Origin: Notamacropus eugenii
Taxonomy: Eukaryota; Chordata; Mammalia; Diprotodontia; Macropodidae
NCBI RefSeq assembly: GCF_028372415.1
Contig: NC_092877.1
Location: 219,271,616-219,335,615 of the forward strand
Reading direction: 5' to 3'
Length of the DNA: 64,000 bases
Positions 22,145-35,018 of the stretch are shown in pieces. Made by a program: the position numbers and the translations under genes. Every line of letters starts with the position of its first letter. Positions within the stretch are counted from its first letter, which is position 1. The notes under the pieces are model-generated. The model worked only from the letters and a program-made list of their open reading frames with translations, searched no databases and was not told the DNA's origin.

Positions 22145-23499
22145 TTATTCATTTGTTTCTTCTTCCTCACAAAGATCTCAAATTTCTTCACTATGATGAC
22201 TTCTTCCAATCTTTTCTAACAAGAAGTGGACCCTAATGTTAGTATCCAGAACATTCTTCATATTGTTGCCTTCTCATTTGTGAAATCTTCAAATGTCCAT
22301 ACCTCTAGGGTATCTGACTTACTTTTTTCCTAGATGATAGTGAGGACATTATAAGTAGAACATGTAGGATCTGCTTTTCTAAGTCCTTTCAAAAATCATA
22401 ATCTATCAAAAACTCAAAATAATCAAACTCGTCTTCCATGATCAATCCATTTGGTTTATTTTGTTGCCCATAATTCCAAAACATAAGTTTTTTGTATCCA
22501 CTGTATGTGTACACTACAATGTTGGGGCAAATGGTAAACAGGAAGGATCTTTCTCCCCTTGAAATTGACTCACGATTGCCCAGGAGTGAGATGAAAAGTC
22601 ACCATATATGTAGCCATCCCTGTCCTTTAAGACTAACAATTCAGGACCCTTGTCTATAATATTCTCGCAAAGTTATGGAAAGCTGTAGTCATGAATTTGA
22701 TAAGAAAAAAAATTAGTCTCCATGTATGGTTGTAGGTAAGTGGGAGATGATATAAACAATGGCAGGAATAAGGAGAGTAATTATTTTGTGGAGGGAGAGG
22801 TGTATCTTTACACTCTGTTATGAAAATGAAAAGCTTTGGGTAAGAATCCTCCCCTGATGATTAAGTTTAAAAATGTGGAGATCTGGGTCACTTTACACAA
22901 CCAGTCTTCCATAAAATGGTCATTGCAACAGCAGTATGTCTCGTCCACTGAGGAGTGGGGGTGGCGGTGTCTGGTTTCAGTGTCAAGAACAGTTCCGTAA
23001 TCAGTGCCTTTACACCAGAGGTCGCATCTTAACTTTTCTTCATACTGCAACTTTTCAGTGCATTTCTGCAGTACAGCACGTGCACTACAGAGGTAATCTG
23101 ATTTTCTATAAACTCTTGGATTTGACTCGCTCTCACATCATCGGTAGTTACATGTAACATTTTCATGATCATTGCATTTCCTTTTAATAAGCTCTGACAT
23201 CAAAATTATAAACTATTTCTTGATGATGTTTTCACTAGGACTCTGGATAGTTCCCATCAGGCTAATATTCCTCATTCCATCATGGAACCTGATTGTCATT
23301 TTCTCAGGCAAAGAATCCCCAAGGTAAGCCTGTAACATTTCCAGTGAGACAGGGCTTGGAAAAGATGTTCTGCTCTTTACACAGGATATCATCTCCAAAC
23401 CCCCTTATGGCAACAAGCAATCCATCAATCCCCAGCCTGTTCTGAAGGGAGAAACCATGGGAAATAATTGCAATGGCAATTTGTTCACCTAGTTCCCAT
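22145..23499 (-). pseudogene. MEAK7: MEAK7 (TLDC1) processed pseudogene
   Basis: Read on the minus strand, this 1,355-nt stretch aligns end to end, without introns, with the roughly 456-residue MEAK7 protein (a TLDc-domain protein linked to lysosome-based mTOR signalling). Recognisable blocks in order are: MGTR start at 23497-23499; FLPSEQAG then IDGLLVAI (family FLPEEQAEIDQLFDAL); ISLMGTIQSPSENI at 23213-23398 after LGDSLPEKMTIRFHDGMRN; MIMKML then SVVHVL (about 23070-23173); MEDWLCKVTQISTFLNLII with GGFL (about 22840-22915); LPLTYNHTW then FHNFARIL; the TLDc motif DGYIYGDFSSHSW at about 22579-22620; YTYSGY, GQQNKPNGLIM, DPTCSTYN and LEVW (about 22300); NVLDTN, HHSEE and a Glu-rich end before TAA at 22145-22147. 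Successive blocks fall in different frames and stops interrupt several, so it is dead and old. Frames at 22808-23050 and 23213-23398 are fragments of it. Confidence 0.88.
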
Positions 23500-23820
23500 C
23501 TTTTCTTACTTGTAACAGAATCCAGATAAAGAACACGGAGGGGGAAGAGGGTGGGAGGGGGCAGGTTGCTCAGTTACCTGACATTCCAGCAAGAAGGTAG
23601 AGCATGGATTGCTTATACACCTGTAGTTAGGGACTCTCCTTAATGGGGTCCTCGAGTACTGCCTGTAGCAAACAGGCTTTATTTTTAGGCTACCCAGTCC
23701 TGGTGGAACTAGGTCATTCTGGTTGTCCTTGTCTCATGCAGCTGCTTCCTCCAACTGTAGGCCCGTTCTCACTCTCTGACCTTAAGTGAATTGTCTAATT
23801 GAACTTCAAAACATAGATAT
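23500..23820 (-). other. Possible 5' leader of the MEAK7 retrocopy
   Basis: This is more GC-rich than the surroundings (a C-rich stretch near 23545-23570 on the minus strand) and directly precedes the pseudogene start. It may be part of the retrotransposed 5' UTR or unrelated unique sequence; I cannot decide. Confidence 0.25.
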
Positions 23821-24454
23821 AATTTAACTTTAAAGAAAACTATAAAAATTAGAAACATCTTCATTAGAAAAATGAAAACAGACAAGAGCTGATCTAACAA
23901 ATTAGATATTTATGCACTGAGAGCTCATATAATATTTGGTGCTTATGCTTCTGTGTAACAATGGATCTGGGATTTCAGTGAGATGCTTACTCCAACATTG
24001 TACTTCATGGCACATTCACGGCTTCTCATCCTAGGCTGTTCTCATCCTTATATTTTCATGTTTGCTTTCATCTATTACCTTTTAAAATATAAATTAAAGT
24101 CATTTACAAATTAACTGGAACAAATAAACACGCATGTAATAAATCTTATATTTTTTCACGTTAAAGAAACAATATGTAATATGTTCTTTTGTGGTGATCA
24201 CTTGTTTTATACAATTTGACATTAAATTCACAATATTTTGACACATTCTTTAATTCATCACGAAATTATATAAATCAAGTTGGAAATTACATGTATCTTT
24301 GAAGGAGAGCTCATTTTGTCAAGTCTAATCATGATTGGTTATGTCATTTGGTGAGTCTGGTCTTAATTATATTTATAGACTTCCAATGAGGTTTAAATCA
24401 AGCTAGTTTTCAAGCCACAGAAGCATGTTAATTAACATTTTTTTAGATAAAAAT
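23821..24454. other. Unique AT-rich sequence
   Basis: No gene or repeat recognised. Confidence 0.35.
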
Positions 24455-24690
24455 GGTTAATATTTATATAGTGCTTACTATGTTTCAATGCACTGTTCTA
24501 AGCACTCAACCCTGTGAGACAGATGCTTTTATTTTCCCATTTTATAGATAAAGAAAGTGATACAAAGAGGAGTTAAATGACTTGCCCAAGGTCACATAGC
24601 TAGTAGTTATCTGAGGGTGGATTTGAATTCAGGTGCACTTGTCTACAACCCTGGTGCTCTCTCTATTATATCAACTAGATGCTTTACATG
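24455..24690 (-). mobile_element. MIR SINE, antisense, near full length
   Basis: tatagtgcttactatgtttc, cattttatagataaagaaag, ttaaatgacttgcccaaggt, cacatagctagtagttatct, gatttgaattcaggtgcac and ggtgctctctctattatatc give the full reversed MIR/CORE-SINE order from tail to tRNA head. This is the best-preserved antisense copy in the window. Confidence 0.8.
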
Positions 24691-26867
24691 GATTTTTTAA
24701 TCATTTGTGATATACAGCGAATCCTCTGTTTCAACATCTTATTTAATAATTTCTTTAATTCCAAAATAATTGTACTTCTCAATATATTTATCTCAATGTA
24801 TTTTTCCCTTAAAATGTAAAAGACTTACAGGTCCATAGGACATTTAAAAAATTCTTTCTCTCTCCTTCCTCCTCATCTTACAGTCAGTTCTTACAGTTTG
24901 ACCTTGACTGCTTTTGACAATAGCTTTTGGTATGGCTTGTAATTAAAAAGTGATCTAGTTAAAAATAAAAACAGATCTTCTTTTAATCATTCTTGAATAC
25001 TCCAGGTTTTACATTGCCTTGCCTATGACAAGCACTTTTTCACATTGAATTTTAGAACATACATAACAAACTTTCCAGCTTCCAGGGCCCTATGAAATGT
25101 GTTGTTTATTTTCTGAAGATTATTATTGTCAATAATTTTATGTTCATTTTTGACCAAATTTTCCCTTGAGCTTCAATGTAACTGGTACTGTTTCATTATC
25201 AGTCTAAATGATCCTTGATATTCTTTTCTCCAAACCAACAGCTGCTGCAAAATCTCTAACAGATAATTAATTGTTTGGTTTAAAAGCTATGGCATGTGCA
25301 AGTTTTTTTGGAGAAGTAACCAATTTAAAAAAAAAAAAAGCACAACACATAATAGCAACAAAACATATGCTTAAAAGAAAATCCAACATGCAGCTGAAAT
25401 AGAAACAACTAAAATTGAAGTAATGCTTTCATTCTGGTTTCTTTTTGTCACATTCTGATAGTATGTATTAGTGAAGCTTCAATAAAGACACAGGATCACT
25501 TCTGCCAAAAAATGAAAGTATATCAAAGTTATTGTGTGTCTCAGGAAATTTTTATACTAATGTAAAATGATCACATTCATTCATGTTTACTTACAAAGAG
25601 AAGTTCAACAAATTTACTTATAGTTTTTATTTTTCATTCATATTAAATTTAATATGGTAGGTCCTTTATTCTCTTACTCACCTATATCACTTTATGAACC
25701 ACCTTCTGGTAGCCTATATATTTTGAAAAATGTTTCATTGATGCTCAGTTTTGTTTCTTCTCTCAATTTTTTTCATTACCATTAATAACCCCATTTATTC
25801 CTATTTTCCATATGCCCAAGCCACTTTTTCTCCTGAATCTCTGCTTGTATTTGCTACTATATTACTTTTTATGAGTTTACTTCTTGGTTTGCTCCTAACC
25901 TATAATACCTCTGTGTTGTGTATAGTGTTTTCTTCTGTTTACTCATATTTTCAGGTTCAGTTTTTAGTTTGGGATTTTTTTTTTTTTGTCTTGGATCAAT
26001 GTCCTCTTACACTTTCTGGATGAGTTGGGTAAACCTTATTTGCTACTGTCCTATCTATACCTTGGATGCCTTTTCTGCCAATTTAGAAGGAATAACTAAC
26101 ATTAGGTAATATACTCAGCTTCTATTAATGATTTCTCTCTTTTATCCTGGTGGTCTCATCAAAGTTCAGGCTTCAGAAATTCTCTTTAACCTCTCTTTGT
26201 CTCATTTACCATGTAGAGTTTGTTCTGACCTCTGCTATCACTGTAGCAGGTCCCAGTGGAATAGTGGAAATCAAATTCTTCTCTCCTACACAGCCTTGCA
26301 CACTGAGTTAGCCCTCTCCCATACTGTGGTTCCTACTGTCTGGTAAAGAGCACAGCCTGACCTTCTCTTTGTGTTCAATAACTTTTCAGGGATAATTCCA
26401 TGCCTGTTTGTGTCTTGATAAACCAAGTCAATGACTGGGTTTCTGTAATCTTCTTTTTGAAACTGACACTGACTTTCAATACAAATGTAAGGAATGGGAC
26501 AGTTACAGGAGTTTATTATAGTTTCCCTAACACTTCCCATCTTCCTTGATTCTGTGTTTATCTAAGTTGGCACTGGCTTTCCTAGTTTATTACCTTTACC
26601 TGCCTCCATTGACTTCTGGAATATTTGTAAGTATTTCTGGTTTGAATGAAAAAACTTGCTTCTCTTTTGTCCTTCAGTTGTCATTTTTAGATATTTGCTA
26701 GAATTTATGAGAGAGACCTGCATATTTTTTTTCCATTAAGCTTTCACTACAGCATCCCAACCAAAAATAATATTTTTGAAAGTAATTTTTTATGTTATAA
26801 AATGTTACTTTTGTTTTTCTTTTTTATTTAAAAGAAATAAATATAGCTAACTATCTATCCATTATTG
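24691..26867. other. Unassigned sequence, possibly part old antisense L1
   Basis: No exon or RNA gene seen. 25750-26570 is pyrimidine-rich on the plus strand, then becomes GC-richer (26220-26350), a pattern like an antisense L1 ORF1/5' UTR, but I could not align it convincingly to the other L1 copies. An A13-type run lies near 25327-25340 and a T run near 25978-25989. Confidence 0.35.
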
Positions 26868-27540
26868 AGCTCATATAATATAAATTCAAGGTAAATTTTG
26901 AGGGAAAGAAGGTCAAGAGACGTTGGCACTTGAGCTGAGGTCTGAAGGAATCTAATGATTCTGGAAGGCAGAGTTATGGCAAGAGAATACTCAGAACACT
27001 CGGGGAGAGCCAGTGCAAAGCCACAGAGATGGGAGATGGTGTGATATTTATAAAGAAAAACAAGTAGATCTATATGACTCGTCTGCAATGAATATGGAGG
27101 AGAGTAGTAGGAAGCTAGGAATGTAGAAAGGGGATATATTGGAAAGAGTTTTAATTGACAAAGGAGGAGTTTATCTTTGAACCTAGAAGAACTGAGAACC
27201 CATGAAATTCAGTAGGAAGGATGGCATGATGAGACTAGTATGTGAGAAAAATTACTTTGAAGGCTATGTTGAGGATGAATTTAATTGGGAAAATATTTAA
27301 GACAGAGAGACTAATTAAGAGGATATAGTAATAGTGCAATTGAGAGGTGGTAAAAATCTGAACTAGGATAGTATGTATATGATTGAAGAGAAAGAAACAT
27401 ACAAGACATGATGTGGAGAGTGATTGAAATGACAAACTTTGGCAACTGATTTGGTTTATAAGGTTTAAAAACTGAAGGATCTATAGAAGCAGAGGAAAAG
27501 TTTTTGCTGTAACAGTATTGTAAAAACAATTTTGAAAGAC
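26868..27540 (-). mobile_element. L2 LINE, antisense
   Basis: gagccagtgcaaagccacag, agatgggagatggtgtgata, gaagctaggaatgtagaaag, aggaggagtttatctttgaa, atggcatgatgagactagta and caaactttggcaactgattt follow the reversed L2 order. Short open frames here are spurious. Confidence 0.65.
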
Positions 27541-30337
27541 TTAATAATTCTAAATAATATAACAACCAATCATGATTCTAGAGCAAAAGTAATATGTAAG
27601 CATCCTTCTTGTCATAGCCTGTAATACTCCAGGCTATGAAAAGATGCAGATTAAAATGCACTTCCAAAATATTTGAAGAATCATATATGTATATATACAC
27701 ATACATGTACATGTATGTGTAAGTATGCATACAAACATACATGTATATATAATAGAACACAGATAATGTTAATATTTGTTTTTGAAGACAATATATAGCC
27801 TATATGGATTCTTATGCATGGTTTAGTGCTTTGCACTTCAATTTGAATTTGAGAAATAGAATAGTGATGAGGAACCATGCTACTCATGTCCCAGTGGTAA
27901 GGTCATAGCCTCAAGACACAATGAGACATATATATTTGAACATGGCCTATTTTGGAATTTGTTTTCATAGATTATCCACATTTATTACAAGTTGCACTCC
28001 TCCACTCCTCCACTGAGGGGGAGGTGAGAAAGGAAGAATATAAGAACTTGTTAAATGGGGAAAAAAACTGAAACAAAATAAAAAGTTTTGGTGAGTAGTC
28101 TAAGTGAGTAGTCTAAGAATAGACAAAGGTTGTAAAGTTGAGTAAATGGAAGAAAGGTATACATGAATATTTGGTTTTGCCAATATAAGATCATATAGTA
28201 AAGCCAAAATTTTAAATTCATATTTCTAATTTTCTATTTCTTAAAAGCTGTCATTGCTTTATATGCAACAATTTCTGGTAGCTGTAAGATAATTGATGAC
28301 ATATGTAAAATAAATACTTTTCAAGAAAAAAGTCAGAAAAAAAGTAATTTGGAAATATGATTAATTATTATTTTCTCCAATATATCATCAAGGGTTGATA
28401 TTGTCAAACTAGATCTCTAGAAATGGTTTTACTATTCACTCTCAATATAAAATGTACTCTTATCATCTCAGAAAAACGTTTTTTATAAAGTTTATCATCA
28501 GTTGCCTAGATCCAAAGGACAAATTAGAAAGGGTCTCATAACTTTTCCTTTTCAACAATTTATCTTACTTAGATTGATTCAAGTCTTGCTCATTTTCAGG
28601 AACAGTAACATTATGTTCCTTTGAATATCTGTGCCTAATCATTAATGGACTAGACCTATGGCATGGAGGGACACAAGAACACAACAATATGTGTGATGTA
28701 TTGTTGAAGATTATTGTATTTGTACCAGGAAAGAAAACCTTAGAGTTAAGTCCCTATAACTCTTTAATTTTTCCTTATATAGAAATAATGAACATAGTAG
28801 GGAAATTATGATTTTTTATTTTAAATTGTTTTATTGAAAACACCTTAACAGATTTTACAAACAAAAAATGAAGAATGTAAAATCCTAAATATAACTTCAT
28901 TCCCCAAAACAATTTATATTTTGTATGTAACCTAGATGCTTTGTTATTATTAAAATATCCTTAACCTTTTTTACAGTATGAGCTCCTTTGATGAGATCTA
29001 TGATTTCTCAGAATAATATTTACAAAAGCAGAAAATTAAATACTACTACAAAATTGGCAATTGATTTTGAAATAGAGTTATCAAAATCATTTTCAAAAAC
29101 AAGTTCATAAACTTCAGGTAAAACATCCTTGCAGTAGACAGTGACAACTTCCAGATGGTCTTGATTATAGATGATATTTTGCTGATTGCATTAAGCCTGA
29201 GAAGATTGCAGAACTTCACAAATAAGATCCATAATAATTTTTAAAAGCTTAGCCTGTCAACTGAGAAAAAAAATAAGTGCTTTAAAATGACCATTCTAGT
29301 AAACAGTTGAGTAAATAGCCTATAGAGTTGGCTCATCAGTACACAGACCTTTGATAAAATAAATGGACAATAAAAAAGGTACAGAATTGAACAGCAGAAG
29401 ACTGAAATAGTTTTGAGGATTTATGTAGTTCTTTTAAAGATTTCAAACATTTCCCTTAAACAAAGAAATTGTCTTTTTTTCCCAAAAAGCAAAGGATTCC
29501 AAATTAACTCTTTGGAATTAGGGATTTCAGTGAATTCCAAAATAAACTATAAGCTCCAAAATTATATATTCCATGACTGAAGATCATAAGTTACCCTACT
29601 ACATTTTTTAGAAAATTAAAGTTACGGTTCATCTAATAGCCATGGAGTGTTAGTGTAGTGGATGCTTACAAGCTGCTAGTTATTATTTGTAAAGAATTCC
29701 ACAGGAAAAACAATATTAAAATATTCTCAAAAACAAAATATAAGCAAAAAACATATAGCTCCTATGCTTCAATTTTACCTCTGAAATGTCAAGAAGTATA
29801 GAGCATAATTGCAAATCATTACGTGGAGTTCCTTTTGTGGATTTATGAGAAGACATATATATTTCACAGGATTAAAACAAACAAACAAACAAAAAGAATG
29901 AGTTGTGACCTGTGTTGTTAGTAGGAACAGCAGAATACAAGATATCGATGTTTTAGTGGTTGAGTGTCCAAAGGAAAATGGTGCTCTAACACCATACATG
30001 CGTTTACTTTGGACACTTTACTGAAATAAATTTGTGATTCCTGACTTTTTCCAAATTCATCTTTTAGTCCTTCCTCATACAAAGTAGGGCTATAGAGATG
30101 TCCATTAAGCATAAAAAATAAAGATGGGAACAAGAAAAAAATATCCAATACTTTTATATGAAGATATTATGTGCTGAAGAACAAGACTGTGCATAAGAGC
30201 ACCATGTATAGAGATATAGTTCCAAGGGTTTTGTTTTATTTTTTAGGATTTTTAATGCATTTGCTTGATGTAGACAAGATTTAATTTTAAAGCAGAATAA
30301 TGCTATTTCCACAAAAACAACTGTGCTGAACCACTTC
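27541..30337. other. Unassigned sequence with a CATA microsatellite and a faint RT-like trace
   Basis: A CATA/TATG microsatellite lies at 27682-27755. Around 29135-29290 (plus) the translation VDSDNFQMVLIIDDILLIAL then LQNFTNKI resembles a LINE reverse-transcriptase catalytic block of the form (F/L)xxDDI.L, too short to classify. A 13-bp tandem duplication (gtgagtagtctaa) lies at about 28091-28120. Nothing else is recognised. Confidence 0.35.
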
Positions 30338-30600
30338 AGAAAGGTGGCACAATGTATAGTGTTGGATCCAGAGACAGAAAGACCTGAGTTTAAATTTGGC
30401 CATAGACCTTAGTAGTTGGGTTACCCTATGGCACATCACTTGACTTTTATTTTCCTTGTATTCCTCATATATAAAATCAAGTTATTAATAATACCTTCCT
30501 CATAAGGTTACTGGGAGGATCAAATGAGATAAATTTGTTAAGCATTAAGCACGGTGCATGCTACATGATAGGCTTTAAGAAATGCTTACTCCCTTCTGTA
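30338..30600 (+). mobile_element. CORE-SINE of MAR1/MIR type, sense
   Basis: Head aaaggtggcacaatgtatag, B-box gagtttaaatttggcc, then gcacatcacttgacttttat, cataaggttactgggaggat, caaatgagataaatttgtta and an L2-like tail ending aagaaatgcttact. Near full length. Confidence 0.75.
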
Positions 30601-30674
30601 TTGTTAATGTATTTTTAATCAAATTAATGTATTTTTAAAGGAATGTGAATATCTTTCCCATCCATCAATAGGCC

Positions 30675-30756
30675 TATGTGACCTGCTTGAGTCACATGGG
30701 AGTCTGAGTCAAATGAGTCTGTGGTGGGAGGAATTTGCTGAACAGGTGGAACAGGA
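30675..30756 (+). mobile_element. Possible LTR fossil, left piece (target of the RTE insertion)
   Basis: tgtgacctgcttgagtcac onward reads, with the nested insertions removed, directly into 37496-37800, which carries an aataaa polyadenylation-like signal at about 37747. The composite looks like a solo LTR, but neither end is defined. It carries no coding sequence. Confidence 0.25.
30746..30756 (+). repeat. 11-bp target-site duplication of the RTE fragment (left)
   Basis: gtggaacagga, identical to 37485-37495. Confidence 0.85.
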
Positions 30757-30818
30757 TATTTGTTGTCCTTCATTCTTGAAGAGTTCCAAAATGACATCAC
30801 CATGATAAAGTCAAGTTT
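30757..30818 (-). mobile_element. RTE-clade LINE 3' terminus, antisense (left piece of a split copy)
   Basis: gttgtccttcattcttgaag then ttccaaaatgacatcaccat is the reverse complement of the 3' end of the RTE at 44750-44806 (atggtgatgtcattttggtc ... aatgaaggacaa). The copy continues at 37295 on the other side of an L1. Confidence 0.85.
30806..30818 (+). repeat. 13-bp target-site duplication of the L1 (left)
   Basis: taaagtcaagttt, identical to 37295-37307. It belongs to the RTE sequence that was the target. Confidence 0.9.
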
Positions 30819-33667
30819 TTTTTTTTACACATTATTTTATTTGTTTTTAACTTTCTACAATCACTTCCATATATCTCAGATTTTTTTGTCCTCCCTCCAC
30901 ACTCCCTCCCCAAGCTGGGGTGCAATCTTGTACAGGTTCTACACATACATTCCTATAAAATATATTTTCACCTTAGTCATGTTGCATAGAAGAATAAAAT
31001 GAATGAGAGTAAGCATAAAATAAAGCAAAACAAAATATAACAAAAAAAAATGCTCTGCTTCATTCTGCATTCCAATTCCACAGTTCTTTCTCTGGATGTG
31101 GAAGGTGTTTTGCCTTGAGTCCACTGGAAATTTTTTAGGTCCTTAAATTGCTGTAAATGACTAAGTCTACCAGAAAATTTCCTCACATACTCTGGTTGTT
31201 GCTGTGTATAAAGTTCTCTTGGTACTGCTCCTTTTACTCAGCATCAGTCCGTATAAGTCTTTCCAGACCTCTCTGAAGTCTTCCTGTCCATCATTTCTTA
31301 TAGCACAATAGTATTCCATTACATTCGTACACCACAACTTGTACAGCCATTCTCCAGCTGATGGGTATCCCCTTGATTTCCAGCTTTTGACCACCACAAA
31401 GGGAGCTTCTATAAAACATTTTTGTACATATGGGACCCTTTCCCATTTTTATGATCTTTTTGGGATATAGTTTTGGAAGAAATATTGCTGGGTCAAAATC
31501 TGTGCACGATATTTTAGCCCTTTGGGCATAGTTCCAAATTGCTCTTCAGAATGGGTGGATCAGTTCACAACTCCACCAATAATGAATTAGTGTTCCAACT
31601 CTCCCACATCTTGTCCAACATTTATTATCTTCCTCTTTTGTCATGTCAGCCAATCTGATAGGTGTGATGTGGTATCTCAGAGTTGTTTTGATTTGCATCT
31701 CTCTAATCAGTAGTGATTAAGACCATTTTTTCATATGACTATAGATAGCTTTAATTTCTTCCTCTGAAAACGCTGATCATATCCTTTGACCATTTATCAA
31801 TTTGGGAATGACTTGCATTCCTGTAAATTTGACCCAATTCTCTATATATTTTAGAAATGAGACCTTTATCAAAGACACTAGTTACAAAAATTCTTTTCCA
31901 GTTTTCTGCTTCCCTCCTAAACTTGGTTGCATTGGTTTTGTTTGTGCAAAAATTTTTCAATTTAATGTAAGCGAAATTATCCATTTTGCACTTCATAACG
32001 TTCTCTATCTCTTGCTTGGTCAAAAATTTCTCCATTCTCCACAAATCTAACAAATACCGTATTCCTTTCCCCCTTAAGTTGTTTATGGTATCAGTCTTTA
32101 TACCTAGGTCATGTATTCATTTGGACTTTATTCTTCTGTACAGTGTCAGGCATTGGTCTATGGCCAGATTCCACTACAATGTTATCCAGTGTTCCCAGAA
32201 ATTTTTGTCAAACACTGAGTTCTTATTCCAGAAGCTTCGGTCATTGGGTTTATCAACTGGTAGATTGCTGTATTCATTGACTACTGTGTCTTGAGTACCT
32301 AACCTATTCCACTGATCCACCCCTCTATTTCTTAGGCAATATCAAGTCGTTTAGATGATTGCTGCTTTATAATACAATTTAGATTGGTTAGAGCTAGATC
32401 ACCTTTCCTAGTATTTCTTTTTCATTAGTTCCCTTCATATTCTGGGCCTTTTGTTCTTCCAAATGAATTTTGGTATCATTTTTTCTAGCTCTAGAAAATA
32501 ATTGCCTGGTAGTTTGATTGGTATGGCACTGAATAAGTTAATTAATTTAAATAGAATTGTCATTTTTATTATATTAGCTTGGCCTACCCATGAGCAAGTG
32601 ATGTTTTCCTACTTGCTTAGATCTGACTTTAGTTATGGGAAAAGTGTTTTGTAATTGTGTTTGTTTTGTCTGGTAGACTCCAAGACATTTTATGGTGTCC
32701 ACCATATCTTTAAATGGGATTTTTCCTTCTATCTCTTCCTGTTGAGCTTTGTTAGTAATATATAGAAATGCAGATGATTTTTCTGGGTTTATTTTGTAAC
32801 CTGTAACTTTGTCAAAGTTGTTTATTATTTTAAGTGGATTTTTCTTTGATTCTCTGGGATTCTCCTAGTATATCATCATAACATCTGCAAAGAGTGACAA
32901 CTTAGTTTCTTCTTTGCTTATTCTAATTGTTTCAATTTCTTTTTCTTTTCTTATTGCTAAAGCTAACATTTCTAGTAGCACGCTGAATTACAGTGGTGAT
33001 AATGGACATCCTTGTTTTACCCCTAATCTTACTGGAGATGTATCTAGCTTATCTCCATTGTATAAAGTGCTTGCTGATGGTTTTAGGTAGTTGCTGCTTA
33101 TTTTTTTATGGAAAATCCCACTTCTTCCTATGCTCTCCAGTGTTTTCAATAGGAATAGGTGTTGTATTTTGTGAAAAGCTTTTTGTGCATCTATTAAGAT
33201 AAGCATGTGGTTTCTGAAAGTTTCATTGTTGATATGATCACTAATGCTGATAGTTTTCCTAATACTGAACCAGACCTGCATTCCTGGCATAAATCTTACC
33301 TGATCATAATGTATTATTCTTTTGATAAGTTGTTGCATTCTTTTTGCTAATATATTATTTAAAATTTTTGCATCTATATTCATTAGGGAAATTGGTCTAT
33401 AATTTTCTTTCTCTGTTTTGGCTTTTCCTGGTTTAGGTATCAGAACAATATTTGTTTCATAAAAAGAATTTGGAAGGATTTCTTATTCCCTAATTTTCCC
33501 AAATAATCTATACAGTAATGGAATTAACAGTTCTTTAAAAGTTTGATTGAATTCACTTGTAAATCCATCTGACCCTGGAGATTTTTTCCTTGTGAGTTCA
33601 TTGATGGCTTATTCAATTTCTTTTTCTGTAAAGGTGTTATTTAACTTCTTTTTCTGATAATCTGGGC

Positions 33668-33735
33668 AATTTATATATTTATTATATATTTATATATTAT
33701 ATATTTATGTGTGTATATATATATATATATATATA
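33668..33735. repeat. (TA)n microsatellite inside L1
   Basis: Alternating TA with ttatgtgtgtatat units, in the ORF2 region upstream of the reverse transcriptase. Confidence 0.85.
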
Positions 33736-34956
33736 GAGTAAATATTCATCCATCTCATCTAGATTACCAAAAGTTGTTGACTGTTTCTCTTATTTGTTGT
33801 TTAACCCTCTCATCCTTTAGGATTAGGTTATTTAGTTTCCAATTAATTTTTGGTTTATCTTTCCGTGGCCTTTTATTACATGTAATTTATATTGCATTAT
33901 GAACTGAGAAGAATGCATTGACTATCTCTGCCTTTCTGCACTGGATTATAAGGTTTTTGTGGCCTATTACATGGTTAATTTTTGTACATTTGACATGTGC
34001 CTTTGAGAAAAAGATAAATTCCTTTCTACCCCTATTCAATTTTCTCCAGAGATCTATTGTATCTAACTTATTTGGCTTTTTATTTACCTTTTTAACTTCT
34101 TTTTTTTTATTATGAGTTTAGATTTATTAAGTTCAGAGAGTAGGAGGCTGAGGTCCCCCAGTAGGATATTTTTGCTCTCTATTTCTTTCTGTAACTCTCT
34201 TAACTACTTCTCTAAGAATTTGGAAGCTATATCAGTTGGAGCATATATATTTAAAAATGATATTACTTCCTTGTCTATCGTGCCTTTTAGCAGGATACAG
34301 TTTCCTTCCTTATCTCTTTTCATTAGATCTATTTCTGTTTTTTACTTTGTCTGAGATTAGGATTGCTACCTCTGCTTTTCTTGTATCAGCTGAAACACAA
34401 TATATTCTCCTCCAGCTTTTTACTCTTACCATGTGTGTATACTCCGCATTTCAAATGTGTTTCTTGTAAACAACATAATGTTGGATTATGATTTTAATCC
34501 ATTCGACTATCTTTTTTTTTATTGGAGAGTTCATCCCGTTCACATTCACTATTATTAATACTATGTCTTTCCTTCCATCCTCTTTCCCCCTGTTATGCTT
34601 TTAGTTCTCCCTGCTACCTTCCTCTCCACAATAATTTTAATTTTTGACCACCACCTTTTGCCCCCTCCCTATTTCTCCCGTTTTTCTTTACTACTTCTTC
34701 CCTCCCTTTTAGCCTCTCTTGCCTTTTTTTTCTCTTTTTCCCTCCTACTGTCTATAGAGCTAGTTAGATCACTGTACTTAACTGTTTGTTTTTCCCTCCT
34801 TGAACCAAACCAGATGAGAGTGAATCTCAAACAATATGCATTTCTGTCCCCTCTTTCCCTCTACTATAATATATTTTTGTGCCTCTTCCTGTGATGTAAT
34901 TTACCTTTTTCTGCCTCTTCATTTTCGAATCTCCCATTATAATATCTTCTTATCCT

Positions 34957-35018
34957 TAAACAACATTTTTTTATCATCACATCATTTACTTTATTTTTTA
35001 TCATCACATCATTTACTC
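34957..35018. repeat. Tandem duplication inside L1
   Basis: The block ttatcatcacatcatttact occurs twice, about 29 bp apart, in the ORF1-ORF2 linker of the L1. Confidence 0.85.

Noticed and set aside
31751-33383. A possible host reverse-transcriptase-like gene
   Set aside because: The peptides match L1 ORF2 in order, in a copy bounded by L1 target duplications, with many breaks and a lost active site.
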